This document shows positions 21,861-32,939 of a stretch of DNA of 50,000 nt, in pieces (the first letter of the stretch is position 1; each line of letters opens with the position of its first letter). The DNA lies in the NCBI GenBank assembly GCA_012295275.1, contig CM022668.1, forward strand, positions 8,817,541 to 8,867,540, read 5' to 3'. Position numbers and translations under genes: made by a program. The notes under the pieces are model-generated. The model saw only the letters and a list, made by a program, of their open reading frames with translations, had not been told where the DNA came from and did not search any database. The stretch comes from Chrysomallon squamiferum. Its lineage: Eukaryota > Mollusca > Gastropoda > Neomphalida > Peltospiridae.

Positions 21861-22570
21861 TGTGTTTATGAATGAATGAATATATATCCATTCATGCATC
21901 TGTGTATATATATGACTGTATATGAATGAATGAATTTTACATATGTATGTATGTCCATTCATGCATCTAAGCACACGTTTTTAAATGGATGGTATGCAGA
22001 ATAATAGGTAGGTTAAACAGGTATGTATTATATATGTGGTTGAGTTGTCTGTGTATGCTGTGTGTATGTATATTTTATACATTCAGGTTTCTGACGATTA
22101 TGTATGCCACAGATACATAAAAAGAACATTAAATGATATAAAATAAAATTAAATTAAAATTCGGAATTTAGAAATTATATTCATAAACATTTAATATTTT
22201 AAAAGTACCAAACAAAAGAAACCAGAAATCAAAAACTACTGTTTCAAAAAGCAAAATAACTATTTAAAAAAAAAAAAAAGACAAAGCCGCAAGAATTTGA
22301 AGTGAAATATCACGAACTGTTTCGACATAAACAATCTCTGTTACTGTCAGGTATACAGGTTTTCCACATTAAGGTAAGCTACCGGATTCAACAAACAACA
22401 TGTAAAGTGGATCTGACTGGATTAAGTCAGTAATTCAAGAGTTTCTTAAGTTTAAAGTGCTTACCTCTTGTTTGTTGTCTGTCTTTATCAATGCCATGAT
22501 GATTGAAATCTTTATCTTAAGTTAAATATGTCCGTATGACGAATTCCTAAAGAAAAAGTTTAGTGAAGGG

Positions 22571-22646
<76 letters not shown>

Positions 22647-22760
22647 AAGCAAGAGACAGAAAAGAAAGAGAGAAGAAAGAATGAGAGAGAGAGAAAGAGA
22701 GCAAGAGAGACAGAAAAGCAAGAATGGGAGAGTGAAAAGAGAGCAAGAGATAAACTATAT
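22571..22760. repeat. (GA)n and imperfect purine tract
   Basis: A pure GA run of about 60 bases followed by GAAAGAGAGC, AGAGACAGAAAAG and similar imperfect purine-rich units to 22760, and again at 22850-22920. Confidence 0.95.
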
Positions 22761-22929
22761 TATAATATATAGATGTTACTATTAATTCATGCCACAAGTA
22801 TACTTTGTTATAAGCAAATATTGGTACCATATGACACATTTTAAGGCTAAGAGAAAGACAGAGGGAGAGAGAATGAAAGACAAAGAAAATGAAAAGAATG
22901 AATGAACAAGAAAGGTCAGAATGTTTTTA

Positions 22930-23190
22930 AAATAACAGTCCTATAAAATTCTCCAACCTACCCCATGCTGAAATATAAAACTATGGATATATAAATGCAT
23001 ATTAATTTCCATGTTATGATGTAATAAAATTCATATTAATCTCAAATTACATTTAACCTACTACAAAAAAAAAAATATTGATATAAATTGTTTTCAAACA
23101 GTTCTACTATAACATTTCAAAACTGTATTATTCACAGTATACAAACATGTTATCAAAAAATATTTTCAAAAAGCACAATATTATGAATAT
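22930..23190. other. AT-rich stretch, no gene seen
   Basis: Nothing recognised beyond short A-runs and ATTAAT words. Confidence 0.6.
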
Positions 23191-23199
23191 TTCAGAAAA

Positions 23200-23580
23200 T
23201 TTTATACATGGTCATAATTTCCGTGAATTAATTTTGAAAAGCAAATTCTAAATTAAAGGGAGACTGCTCAAAAGAGGACTTTTGCTAAATCATAATTCCA
23301 CCAAAACAAAATCATTTTTATGGTCCTGTTATTTATGAAAGTTTTAAAACACTGCTGAGAAATTTCACTGCAAACATTTTACAGCCAGCAATACAGATTG
23401 TATGAATTACTTGCAAAGACATACTTAAAAACAAATTTCAAATTACTTTATTTTCGTGGTCCCAAAAACACAGATTCATGAATTTCGAAAAAAGGACACC
23501 ACTGTAAAAACTTCCAATTTGTTTTATTCACAGACTGAGAACATGGATGAGTGAATTATTTTTACGAGTTTGCGACAAAC
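23200..23580. repeat. Decayed tandem array, about 110-bp unit
   Basis: Four segments share AAATTACTTTATTTTCGTGG, GTCC, ATGAATT-TTC-type words in the same order, near 23210, 23310, 23450 and 23520. Identity is low. The copies retain CGTGGTCC/ATGGTCC and GATTCATGAATT cores. Confidence 0.4.
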
Positions 23581-23829
23581 AGAGGAATTACAAATGTACG
23601 AATGAGTAAACCTATTGACTGTGTATCGTGCTGTCAAGGTTTGACGTTGTGGTCAAGAAGATGTGGTATACATGGGTAAGTAAATAACTACAGAAATGAA
23701 CCTCTGATTTATATAACAGCATGAGCACTGAATAACCCAAGCAAAACAGATTACAGTTCAGAAACAGATCACTTTTTTGTGTATGCAACTATATACAGTA
23801 CACAAATTTGTATGACAAGATAAATTTGT

Positions 23830-24060
23830 GAAATATATGTGTTTGTGTTTGTGTTTGCTGAGTATTTATGCACACACCCATATACACACAAGCACAGACA
23901 TACATACAAATAGTTATACATACATATATAAAAATAAATTATTCAAATGCACATATATATATAAAACACATACACACATACACACATACACTCATATACA
24001 TAAAACACTTACACACTAACATACTTATACACACACACACACACACACACACTCATACAC
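23830..24060. repeat. Impure (CA)n / (TACA)n
   Basis: CATACACA and TATATA units in mixed order with a (CT)n at 24060-24070. Confidence 0.92.
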
Positions 24061-24071
24061 TCTCTCTCTCA

Positions 24072-24145
24072 CACACATTTTTCATGATAAAACCAGACAT
24101 ATATTTACACATATCTATCAGACATATATTTACACACAGACATAT

Positions 24146-24199
<54 letters not shown>

Positions 24200-24281
24200 T
24201 TTTCATGATAAACCTACATCTACCAGACATATATTTACAAACACCTAGACATACGTGTACACACACATTCAGAAACACAGA

Positions 24282-24322
<41 letters not shown>

Positions 24323-24400
24323 TTTTTCATGATAAAACCCACACCCACCAGACACACATATTTACAAACAGACACACACACACACACACACACAGACACA
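24072..24400. repeat. About 122-bp tandem repeat carrying (CA)n and (CT)n
   Basis: ACACATTTTTCATGATAAA starts at about 24074, 24196 and 24318, each followed by CCAGACATATATTTACA and a CA run of different length. The microsatellites are therefore internal parts of a larger unit. Confidence 0.9.
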
Positions 24401-24409
24401 CACACAGAC

Positions 24410-24561
24410 CTGTTTTTCAAAATAACATGACACTGCACATTACCACTGTCAAGCGGGCTGTGTAAATTATGTTCAATTGGGCAAAAATAAACGAGTGCAC
24501 ACCTTAATGCTTCTACAACATCTACAGTTACCAGCGACTGAAACTCATCCCCAGCCTTAAT
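24410..24561 (-). CDS. Candidate internal exon
   Basis: On the minus strand an acceptor-like GGTGGGTCAG (weak pyrimidine content) precedes 50 open codons ending at AACAG/GTCTGT. The reading IKAGDEFQSLVTVDVVEALR, CALVYFCPIEHNLHSPLDSG, NVQCHVILKN has balanced composition, many GNN-type codons and no low complexity. An alternative start for the exon is GATGAGTTTCAG, 18 bases further in. It sits at the edge of a CA/CT-rich repeat, which forms the putative intron. I do not recognise the family. Confidence 0.25.
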
Positions 24562-24830
24562 CTGACCCACCCCCATGCCCACTCACCCGCCACGCTTTGT
24601 CGACTCAGGGTGGGAACTGTTTGAAAATGCTGTCACAGGGTCTCAGTTGGTAGGGTGTGGCCATGTTGTTTGCATGTTGCCGGGACGTATCGAATTTTGA
24701 AATAATCTTCTGTCGAATCTGAAATCGTGGATTACCCTGGGTGACACGAGGAGGGGTGGTGACTTTCTGTGGTATTAATTTGTGTCTGGGGCTTGGGGTG
24801 TGCATGTCTTGCTGGTGAAATGGTAACAGT
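24562..24830. other. Complex, relatively GC-rich island
   Basis: About 270 bases of high-complexity sequence with several CpGs, unlike the flanks. The minus strand is open for 66 codons at 24605-24805 (MHTPSPRHKLIPQKVTTPPR and on) and includes the start context AACAACATGGCC, with a perfect GTGAGT donor word at about 24583. A short first exon or a regulatory element are both possible. No motif settles it. Confidence 0.3.
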
Positions 24831-24834
24831 AGTA

Positions 24835-24950
24835 GTAGTTTTGTGAAAAAGTGTATGTGTGTGTGTCTGTGTGTGTGTGTGTGTGTTTGAGTATACTGAT
24901 CTGCCTTCTTTACTTTCTTCTGGTTTTTTTTTTTTTTTTTTTTCTTTTCT
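24835..24950. repeat. (TG)n and poly(T)
   Basis: A TGTG run at 24853-24887 and a T-run at 24927-24942. The next 25000-25450 is A-rich with GAAAGAAAAA words and no gene seen. Confidence 0.93.
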
Positions 24951-25489
24951 TTTTTTTTAAATCTTTTGTGAATTGTTACTGGTTATCATAAAATGCAGAT
25001 GATGAAGGTGAAAAAGTACAAAAACATAATGCAATTGAAGAAAGTGCAAATTTCCATTTCATTAACATTTTTAAATTTATATTATCTTGACTGCTGAATT
25101 TAAAAAAAAAAAAATTGAAATAAAATGAATAAAATATAATTTTAAAAAAGTAAAAAGAAAAAGAAATGTGACAGCAAATAATGTTAAATAATACATGTTA
25201 TGAAAGAATAAGTAGAAGGAAGATCACAGTACAAAAAGAAAGAAAAAGAAAGGTGACTGAAAGAAAAAAGAACTCATGAAAAAGGTGAGAGACTGAAAGG
25301 AAATAAAACTAAAAAAGAAAGAAAAACAAATAACAGAAAAAACAAAAACAAAAAATGACAAACAAAACCCCACAAAGAAAGAAAGGAAAACAACAATAAC
25401 AAAAAAAAAAATTTAAATTTAAAAAAATTAAGAACACAAAGAAAAACGTTAAAATTCACACGCGTACATATTTATTTTTTTATTATTTG

Positions 25490-25800
25490 CTTTCTGTGAC
25501 TTCAAGGTCAGAATAACAAAGACTTCATTGTTGTGGCCAGAATAACAAATATTTTCTCCAGAATTACAACAAATTCACTCTGCGGTCCTGAAATACTGGG
25601 AACTCTACTGACACAAGATCAGTTCTAACTAGAGACTTCAAAAAACAACAACTCTGATAATCCGGAAGCCATATTGAAAAAAGGTCTTCTTTTTTTCTTT
25701 TCTGTTTTAGTACCCAAGTCAAATTCCTTTCTTTTGTAAGGTTCCAGAAAAACAAAACTGGAAGTCTTAAAGAGACTAGAAACATTATTTAGTTTGTAGA
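25490..25800. other. Complex AT-rich stretch
   Basis: Loosely repeated CCAGAATAACAAA words at 25505-25560. A 73-codon minus-strand frame has no splice or domain support and is not called. Confidence 0.5.
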
Positions 25801-25829
25801 ATTTGAGAAAATAAGTCTGAAAATATATA

Positions 25830-26205
25830 TGTTTGTGTGTGTGTATCTATGATTGTATGAATAGATGTATGCATTCATTTTTCTATTTATATATATGTAT
25901 GCAACTATGTATGTTTGTATGTATGTATATATGTTTGTATGTATGTATATATGTATGTATGTATGTATTTATGTATGTTGTATTAATTATATATTTAGTT
26001 ATGTATATGTATATATGTGCGTGAGTATGTGTAAGTGGGATGTTTGTGTTTGTGTGGTTGTGTGTTTATGTGTATGTATTAATGTATGTATGTATGTATA
26101 TATATGCATGTGTTTGTATGTATCTACATTTATATGTATGTGTGTGTGTATGTATGATTGTATGTATGTATGTATGTATGTATGTATGTATGTATGTATG
26201 TCTGA

Positions 26206-26237
<32 letters not shown>

Positions 26238-26258
26238 GTGTGTATATGTATATATTCA
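25830..26258. repeat. Long (TATG)n with TG interruptions
   Basis: TATG/TGTA tetranucleotides over about 430 bases, purest at 26157-26202. Met/Tyr/Val/Cys-rich translations on both strands are artefacts. Confidence 0.97.
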
Positions 26259-26269
26259 CATATGAATGC

Positions 26270-26598
26270 ATGCATCTACTGAAAACAATTCTGCTAGGGA
26301 GGATTTAAACCAATCTTGAACAAATGACCAAAAGTTTATGTGTCTGATCCCCTCTAAGTGCTTCAAAGAGTCCGAAGCTGATAAGGGGATGGAACTCTAC
26401 ACACAACACAAATATGTGGACTTTTGAACTACACACAGTTGCGGCTAAGTCCTCTTTGAGGCCAGACAAGACGAGATCTGTGTCAAGTAGCTTACTGATA
26501 GATCAGAATCTCTCAGATCCCTGCTGAATGTAGGTCAAAGGTCATCCATCCATCTGAAAGCTTAAGTCTCCAGGATCAAAGCTAATTAAAGATGCTGA
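26270..26598. other. Complex non-repetitive patch
   Basis: About 300 bases of normal complexity ending at a T25. No frame with splice support. It holds the perfect DR1 described separately. Confidence 0.5.
26532..26544 (+). promoter_or_regulatory. Perfect DR1 nuclear-receptor element
   Basis: AGGTCA-A-AGGTCA is the ideal RXR/HNF4/COUP-TF direct repeat with one-base spacing. A perfect DR2 lies 216 bases to the right on the other strand. The sequence match is exact; function is inferred only. Confidence 0.35.
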
Positions 26599-26685
26599 TT
26601 TTTTTTTTTTTTTTTTTTTTTTTGTTATTCTCAATGTTTTTATTCCTTTTCATCATCTTCTGTTTTGTTTATTTATTATAATTAC

Positions 26686-26725
<40 letters not shown>

Positions 26726-26730
26726 TTTAA
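26599..26730. repeat. T25 tract and (ATT)n
   Basis: T25 at 26599-26623, then a (TTA)n of about 45 bases at 26683-26727. Confidence 0.95.
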
Positions 26731-26759
26731 TAATACTACTCCTGTTATAACTATTGGAT

Positions 26760-26773
26760 TGACCTTATGACCT
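26760..26773 (-). promoter_or_regulatory. Perfect DR2 nuclear-receptor element
   Basis: TGACCT-TA-TGACCT on the plus strand is AGGTCA-TA-AGGTCA on the minus strand, an exact DR2 of the retinoid-receptor type. Its neighbour is the DR1 at 26532-26544. Confidence 0.3.
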
Positions 26774-27009
26774 GTCACACCTTGCCTATTGTTCTACTAT
26801 CCACTGACTGATAGTGTGTTTAAAGGAAAGCAAACCTATTATAATTCCTTTTTATTTATTTATTTATTTAAAATTTCACATCTAATATCAGATTACAATA
26901 ATGTATTGTATATGTCACAGCAGTAATGTATGGTTTATGTCCCCACTGAACAAAAAAAACAAATATTTATTTTTTTAAATAAACAGTTTAAAACTTCATA
27001 TTAGTACTC

Positions 27010-27400
27010 AAACCATGTTAACTTCTGAGACTTAAATCCTTGGGTAACAGATTAAATATGACATCACAAGCTTTCTCTTACAAATCACTGGTACCAGTTA
27101 AAACAAAAAAACATATATATATATATACATACATATGATGACGATGATGATGACTGCAATAATCACCATGGTAACAGACAATTCAAAAACCAATACACAG
27201 ATGAAAAACGGTTTTCGATTGATATAGACTTCAATAACTCTACATTATCTCTCATCCACATTAATTTCTGAGACTTGAACCTTCGGGGCTTACCAGGCTA
27301 AATATGACATCATAAACTCCATATCTTTCAAAGCCAGTGATCTTGGGTCAGAAACGACTGCTGTTAATGATCGCCATGGCGACTGACCATTCTGTGCATG
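27010..27400. repeat. Tandem duplication, about 250-bp unit
   Basis: TTAACTTCTGAGACTTAAAT and TTAATTTCTGAGACTTGAAC open the two copies at 27017 and 27262. Both continue with CAG-TTAAATATGACATCA, CAAATCACTGG/AAGCCAGTGATC, and a CACCATGGTAAC or CGCCATGGCGAC palindrome (27163, 27372). Identity is roughly 60-70% by eye. Confidence 0.7.
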
Positions 27401-27639
27401 GTACAAACTGCCAGTAATGATTAGTATTGTGTTGCAGGAGCATTTAGACGATGGTCAAACATCAAAGAGACTGCTGATGACCAGCCTGGCAGAACCCACT
27501 GCCCTGTGGCTATCTAAAGTAAATACAAACTGCCCATTAAGATAGAAGAGGTCAAGCTAAACTAACAACAGTGCTGACCGGTCAGTCTGATGGAAGAATT
27601 GTGTTCTACATCTTGCTGAATCGACTGACTTAACATGCA

Positions 27640-27640
<1 letters not shown>
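27400..27640. other. Complex stretch, no gene seen
   Basis: Normal-complexity sequence without a supported frame, ending at a long T run. Confidence 0.5.

Positions 27641-27641
<1 letters not shown>

Positions 27642-27680
<39 letters not shown>
27642..27680. repeat. Poly(T), about 39 bases
   Basis: One of the longest homopolymers in the window, uninterrupted as given. Confidence 0.95.
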
Positions 27681-27686
<6 letters not shown>

Positions 27687-27694
27687 CCAGACTT

Positions 27695-27910
27695 GAATTG
27701 CATTTCTTGACCTTTTTTAAATGCTCATACCCTTAATATTTGATAATACTTCCCTATATATTTATTTCATAGAAAAAAATTATAATAATAATTTTTTTTT
27801 AAATATTACCATAATCTATAAATCCAATTCAAAAAAGGAGTAGAGTGTCATTTCTTAACCTTTTTAAATGCTCATACCCTTAATATTTGATAATACTTCT
27901 CTACATACTT
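27695..27910. repeat. Tandem duplication, about 148-bp unit
   Basis: AAATGCTCATACCCTTAATA at 27718 and 27866 lies in copies matching over about 60 bases (ATTTCTT-ACC through ATACTTC-CTA-ATA). The right part of each unit has diverged. Confidence 0.9.
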
Positions 27911-28014
27911 TTTTATTATTATTAAAAAAACTAAAAAAATAAGGAACTGCTACAATTTATAAACTCACTTTAAAAAGGCTGTGTGTCTCAGATCAAGATC
28001 AAAGCTAGAGTTTT

Positions 28015-28235
28015 TGTACCAGTAAGTGGGGTGTTTTGTACCCTTAGTTTTGAGGTTTTGTACCCTTAGATTCGAGGTTTTGTATCCCAAGCTGAAGATT
28101 TTGTACCCTCCCCCTACCCTGAAGGTTTTGTTCCTCTTGGGTAGAAGTGTTTTCACCTCTAGTCTAGAAGTTTCATAGTCCTAAGTTAGAAGTTTCATAG
28201 TCCAAAGTTAGAAGTGTCTTAACCTTCATTGAAGG
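28015..28235. repeat. Degenerate 20-27-bp minisatellite
   Basis: GAGGTTTTGTACCCTTAG, GAAGATTTTGTACCCTC, GAAGTTTCATAGTCC-TAAGTTA and related units run in series. Two submotifs dominate: TTTTGTACCCTTAG on the left and AGAAGTTTCATAGTCC on the right. Confidence 0.85.
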
Positions 28236-28239
28236 TTTA

Positions 28240-29280
28240 CTGACCCCAGATGAATCAGAATCTGTAGTAAAGAAATAAACTTGTTTGGTAGGTTTGAAAC
28301 AGAATACTTATGTGTTACATACATCACTGAATCAATTCTAGATAGTGTTTCAGTTAACTATTATCAGTTCCAGTTTTCCATAATCTCATTTATCTACATT
28401 CAGTTAATTGCTTGATTGTTTTCTTCATCCCTGAAGATAATTAATTTGAAAACGAGCTTATTTCTGCTATAACCTTTAAGAAATATATATATCATCTAAA
28501 AAAAAATAACCATAAAAATTGCAATAATAATAATTAAAAATTAACAGAACCTTATAAAATGGTTATCATGTTTATTAAGAAGAAAAGAGAACATTAATAG
28601 AATACAAAATAAAAAATAAAAATTAAATAAATAAAAAAAATAGTAATATTTAATGATAAAAACTGCAATATTAACTGCAAAAACTATTTTAAAAATATGA
28701 TATTATTAGAAATATAGTCATTAAATAAGCTAATCTGAAAATGAGCTTCATTCAAAAAAAAAAAATAAATAAATAAATAAAAAATTAACAATAAAAACAG
28801 ATAAAAAAATAAAAAAATTACATCCAGTGCAAAGTCCAATATCCAAAGAAAACAATGTTCACAGAACTGAAATATTAGTTTGAAAAAAAAAAAAAAAAAA
28901 TTTGAATTACATATATATAGTCTTAAAAAACAAATGATAGTGATAAAAACAGCTAAAATAGGAATTAACCATGATTTTTTTTTTAAATGATATATTAATT
29001 TTTGAAAAGTAGATTAATAAAAATTTAAAAAAAAAAATATAGATACTGAAAAAAAAAAAATAATAATTGATAAAAAAACCCACACCAGAAAGAATGTATA
29101 TAATCAACAAATTAAGAAGAAAAAAAAATAGAAAAGAGTCTTAAGTTTATAATTAATCCTCAGAAAATATTTTAAAAAGGTAAGCATTAAAAATAGCATT
29201 TGAACAAAAAAAGAATAAAAATGAATTAAACAAAAAAAAAGTTATAATAATCTGATTAGTCCATACAATTAACACATATT
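28240..29280. other. AT/A-rich stretch, no gene seen
   Basis: Mostly A-rich DNA with AAATAAATAAAT at 28763-28783 and A-runs near 28884-28900 and 29030-29060. Confidence 0.65.
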
Positions 29281-29475
29281 ACTTAGACAGTCAGTTTTAG
29301 AATGCAGTTCAGTATGTTGTTTTGCATGTATAATGTGTATATTGTGTTCTCTCTTGTGTACCTAGTGAGTCTGGATGCATTTCAGTCATAAGAGGCTTAA
29401 CAATTATTAATAGAACTGTAAGAAGTAAAAACAAAAAATAATAACAATAACAAAAGAAAGTAGTTATTACAAAGG

Positions 29476-29530
29476 AAGAAAGAAAGAAAGAAAGAAAGAT
29501 AAAAAAAAGAGAGAAAGAAAGAAAAAGAAA
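29476..29530. repeat. (GAAA)n microsatellite
   Basis: GAAAGAAAGAAAG with interruptions; a purine tract. Confidence 0.94.
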
Positions 29531-29606
29531 TGATAAAAGACAGATAATATGTTTACAACTGATACCACTGCCTGACAACCCACTTTTATTAAGAGATATA
29601 GTATAA

Positions 29607-29688
29607 ACATACACACACATACACACACACACACACACTGACAGACACACATGGATGCAGAAATGCAGATACAACACATACATACAAA

Positions 29689-29722
<34 letters not shown>
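29607..29722. repeat. Impure (CA)n
   Basis: Two CA runs separated by a 60-base linker with TGCAGAAATGCAG. Confidence 0.94.
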
Positions 29723-29726
<4 letters not shown>

Positions 29727-29904
29727 ACAAATCAGTTCTTTATAAATTTAGCAAATATTGTATCTAATATCCCTTGTATTTAAAACCAAAATGCAAGAAT
29801 TAAATAGTCTGTCGGGTTTTTAAATATATTTATTACTAAAATCCTTTTCAAAAACAGTATATTTTCAAATACTTTATTTATAAACAAAACAAAAACAAGT
29901 CATA

Positions 29905-30080
29905 TATATATACGTACATACAAAATGATACATACACACATACATACATATACATACACACATACATACATACATACACACACATATATATATATGCATA
30001 TATACACACACACATGAATACATACACATACATACACATATGGTTTGTGTACACACACAACAAACCAACACACACACAGA

Positions 30081-30125
<45 letters not shown>

Positions 30126-30135
30126 ACACACATGT
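29905..30135. repeat. (TACA)n, (TA)n and (CA)n field
   Basis: TACATACA, ATATATAT and CACACA runs, with the longest pure CA at about 30086-30120. Cys/Val/Tyr translations are artefacts. Confidence 0.96.
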
Positions 30136-30139
30136 GCCT

Positions 30140-30410
30140 TTATTCTTGTTTTGTTTTCAAATGTACTCTGTCGTGCTTCTACACAAAAGCAAAACACAAA
30201 GGAATAAAGTCATTATTTCAGACATGTTAAGAAACATTGCAAGCAAACACAAACAGTGACATTTGTTTGTGATAATAATGTGGTCTGTGGTATATTTTAA
30301 TACTCTTACAGTCAGCTAGAGCACGTCATTATCTAAAACCAGACAGGACATAAAAACTTTATGGGGCTTCTAATACTTTTTACGTGTTATTTTTGTTCTG
30401 TTTAGTTTAG
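30140..30410. other. Moderately complex stretch, no gene seen
   Basis: No supported frame or element. Confidence 0.5.
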
Positions 30411-30417
30411 TTTTTTG

Positions 30418-30708
30418 CTTGTTGTTGTTTTGTTGTTATTGTTTTCTTTTTTTGAAACATTTTTTTGTATTGATGTTGCAAGATAATTGTGTCTGTGTGT
30501 TTGTCTGTGTGTGTGTTGTTTGGTTGCTGTTTTGTTGTTATTGTTCTTTTTTTTAAAACTTTTTTCATTGATGTTTCAAGAGAAGTGTAGGTGTGTGTGT
30601 GTGTGTATGTGTTTGGTTGTTGTTTTTTGCTACATTTTGTCATTATTGTTTCAAGATAATTGTGTATGTGTATGTGACTGTGTTCATACGCGTCTGTGTG
30701 TGTGTGTT

Positions 30709-30743
<35 letters not shown>

Positions 30744-30745
30744 AA
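30418..30745. repeat. About 100-bp tandem repeat carrying (TG)n, then (GA)n
   Basis: TTTTGTTGTTATTGTT starts near 30427 and 30530 with a weaker third copy near 30620. Each is followed by a T-rich run, ATTGATGTT-CAAGA-AA-TGT and a TG run. A GA run (30714-30740) closes the array. Confidence 0.85.
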
Positions 30746-30749
30746 CAGC

Positions 30750-31260
30750 ATGTGAATGTGATTATCTAAAATGATATTATATATTCCTTTATACACATTC
30801 CAACTTCGTAATTCCAAACTTCTAGAGATGAAAACATCTCAGATACAATAAACTCACTATCTACACACTTTCAGCCTCCAAACTGACAATACTTTCTCAC
30901 CTAAGAAAATCTGTAATTTTCATTCCTTTAAGCGTTTTATAAACATTCTTACAAATCTCCAAGCCTCACTCACCCAGTAATTCCAACATTAAACTTCACC
31001 AGCATTTAGAGAATTTCTATTAACAGCAGAAACAATTTTAACCTCAGTTAGTAGATAAGCAAGAATTAATTTTTATTTTTATCTTTATTTTTTTAATTTT
31101 TTTTTTTTTTTATCAGACGAAGTTTTAATTTAATTTTGTATCTGAATAAATGAGGACAAGGTTTTAATTTTTTTTAATTTTTTATATGACACTAAAATAT
31201 CAGTTAATGTTCGTCAAGTCAGTTCAGGTATAATAGTTGTATAAATAGACCAAGATTTCT
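30750..31260. other. AT-rich stretch, no gene seen
   Basis: Poly(T) at about 31098-31110 and TTTTAATTT words. Nothing gene-like. Confidence 0.6.
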
Positions 31261-31276
31261 TCTACTTGTTTTACCC

Positions 31277-31355
31277 TTTTTTTTTTCTTTTTCTTTTCTT
31301 CTTCTTCTTCTTCTTATTATTATTGTTATTGATATTGTTATTATTGTTATTGTTA

Positions 31356-31390
<35 letters not shown>

Positions 31391-31448
31391 GTTATTATTA
31401 TTATTATTATTACTATTGTTATTATTATTATTGTTATTGTTATTGTTA

Positions 31449-31488
<40 letters not shown>

Positions 31489-31497
31489 TGTTATTTT
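31277..31497. repeat. (TTC)n to (TTA/TTG)n trinucleotide tract
   Basis: A pyrimidine-rich lead and TTCTTCTTC pass into about 180 bases of TTATTA with TTG interruptions. Poly-Leu or poly-Asn readings are artefacts. Confidence 0.97.
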
Positions 31498-31507
31498 GAG
31501 GTGGTAT

Positions 31508-31531
31508 TATACACACACACACACACACACA

Positions 31532-31563
<32 letters not shown>

Positions 31564-31625
31564 CATATACACACACATACACACAAATACACACACACAC
31601 ACATATGTATACACAAACACATACA
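31508..31625. repeat. (CA)n-(TA)n-(CA)n compound
   Basis: CACACA, then TGTGTATATATA, then CACACATACACA; partly self-complementary around the TA core. Confidence 0.95.
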
Positions 31626-31629
31626 AATC

Positions 31630-32440
31630 AGATTAAAATTTCAATTCCTCTTAATGGACTCACCATATCTATTTCTTGTTCCACTTAATGCTCCATAACT
31701 GATGTAACAAAAGCTGTGGTAAGTAGTGTCTTGTCTCTGTAATGATGCACATAAAAAATCTGATTTTCTTGATCAGAAAAGAGTGACTTACAGAGAGTCG
31801 TGACAGCAGTTATCTTCTCTTGTTATTTCAGTTGTCCTTCAGACACATTTCCTTCCTTCCTTCCTTCCTTCTTTTATCCTAGTTTTTTATGTCTGTTTAG
31901 AAATATCAGATAGAACAACGTTCAACCTCTTTTAGTTTTTATGAATGACTGTTATGTTGTATGTGTAAGATAAAAGATGTGAAAGTGCAGGAGTTTATTG
32001 CTGTGTTATGTACAAATTATGTAGGTGTGTGTGTGTCTGTCTGTCTGTCTGTTTGTGTATATATGTGTGGGTTTTTTTACATTTTTCTACAACAGTATGA
32101 TTTTTTATTTTTTTTATTGATTGTTTCTTTTGGGTTTTTTCTTATTTGAAAAACTATATTTCTTATCTTCTTACTGTTTGCTCTTTTCTCACCCATTTTT
32201 CTTTTTTTTTTTTTTTTTTGGTCTTCTAAGTCACAAAGCAAATAACAAGGTTTATTTATTACTAATTATTATCATAAACCAGGAGAGCTGTAAATTTTAC
32301 TAACTGTCACAGCTGACTCACAAACTCTGACATGTAAATAACATGTACAGTGTCAGGCACATAAACTGTTAACACACTTGTGTGTGTTCAAGCAGGTTTG
32401 ACATGGATAATGTTGACGTTTGCTCAAATGTTTATAATGT
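31630..32440. other. Mixed stretch, no gene seen
   Basis: Contains (TTCC)n at 31849-31870, TGTC repeats at 32033-32052 and a T19 near 32201-32219. No exon candidate is supported. Confidence 0.6.
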
Positions 32441-32442
32441 TA

Positions 32443-32575
32443 AAGAGAGAGAGAGAGAGAAGGAGAAGGGGAGGGGTGAGGAAGAGAGACTGAGAGAAAG
32501 AATGACAGAGAAAAAATAGAGAAAGACAGAGAGAGAATGATACAGAGATAGAAAGAGAAATACAGTGAGATGGTC
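32443..32575. repeat. Imperfect purine (GA) tract
   Basis: GAGAGA followed by GGAGAAGGGGAGGGG, GAAAGACAGAG and related words. Confidence 0.92.
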
Positions 32576-32585
32576 AAAGATGCTT

Positions 32586-32935
32586 TTAAACAACCTCTCA
32601 GTTAGAGCAACCTCTCTATTACAGCAATCTTTCTGTTACAACAACTTCCCTATTACAACAATCTCTGTTCTACAGCAACCTCTCTATTACAGCAATCTTT
32701 CTGATACAGCAACCTCTCTGTTACAACAACCTCCCTATTACAACAATCTCTTATACAGCAACCTCCCTATTACAACCTGTTACAACAACCTCCCTATTAC
32801 AACAACCTCTCTGTTACAACAACCTCTCTGTTACAACTACCTCTATTACAGCAACCTCTGTTACAACAACCTCCCTATTACAACAACCTCTCTGTTACAG
32901 CAGCCTCTGTTGCAATGACCTCCCTATTACATTTC
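32586..32935. repeat. 15-17-bp minisatellite, about 20 copies
   Basis: The unit CAACCTCTCTGTTACAA alternates with CAACCTCCCTATTACAA and AGCAATCTTTCTGTTACAA variants. One plus-strand frame stays open (Leu/Gln/Pro/Thr-rich) without being a plausible gene. Confidence 0.95.
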
Positions 32936-32939
32936 ACCA

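Noticed and set aside
32565-32918. 117-codon Leu/Gln/Pro/Thr frame
   Set aside because: It follows a 15-17-bp minisatellite whose unit length breaks the frame repeatedly in character; a repeat artefact.
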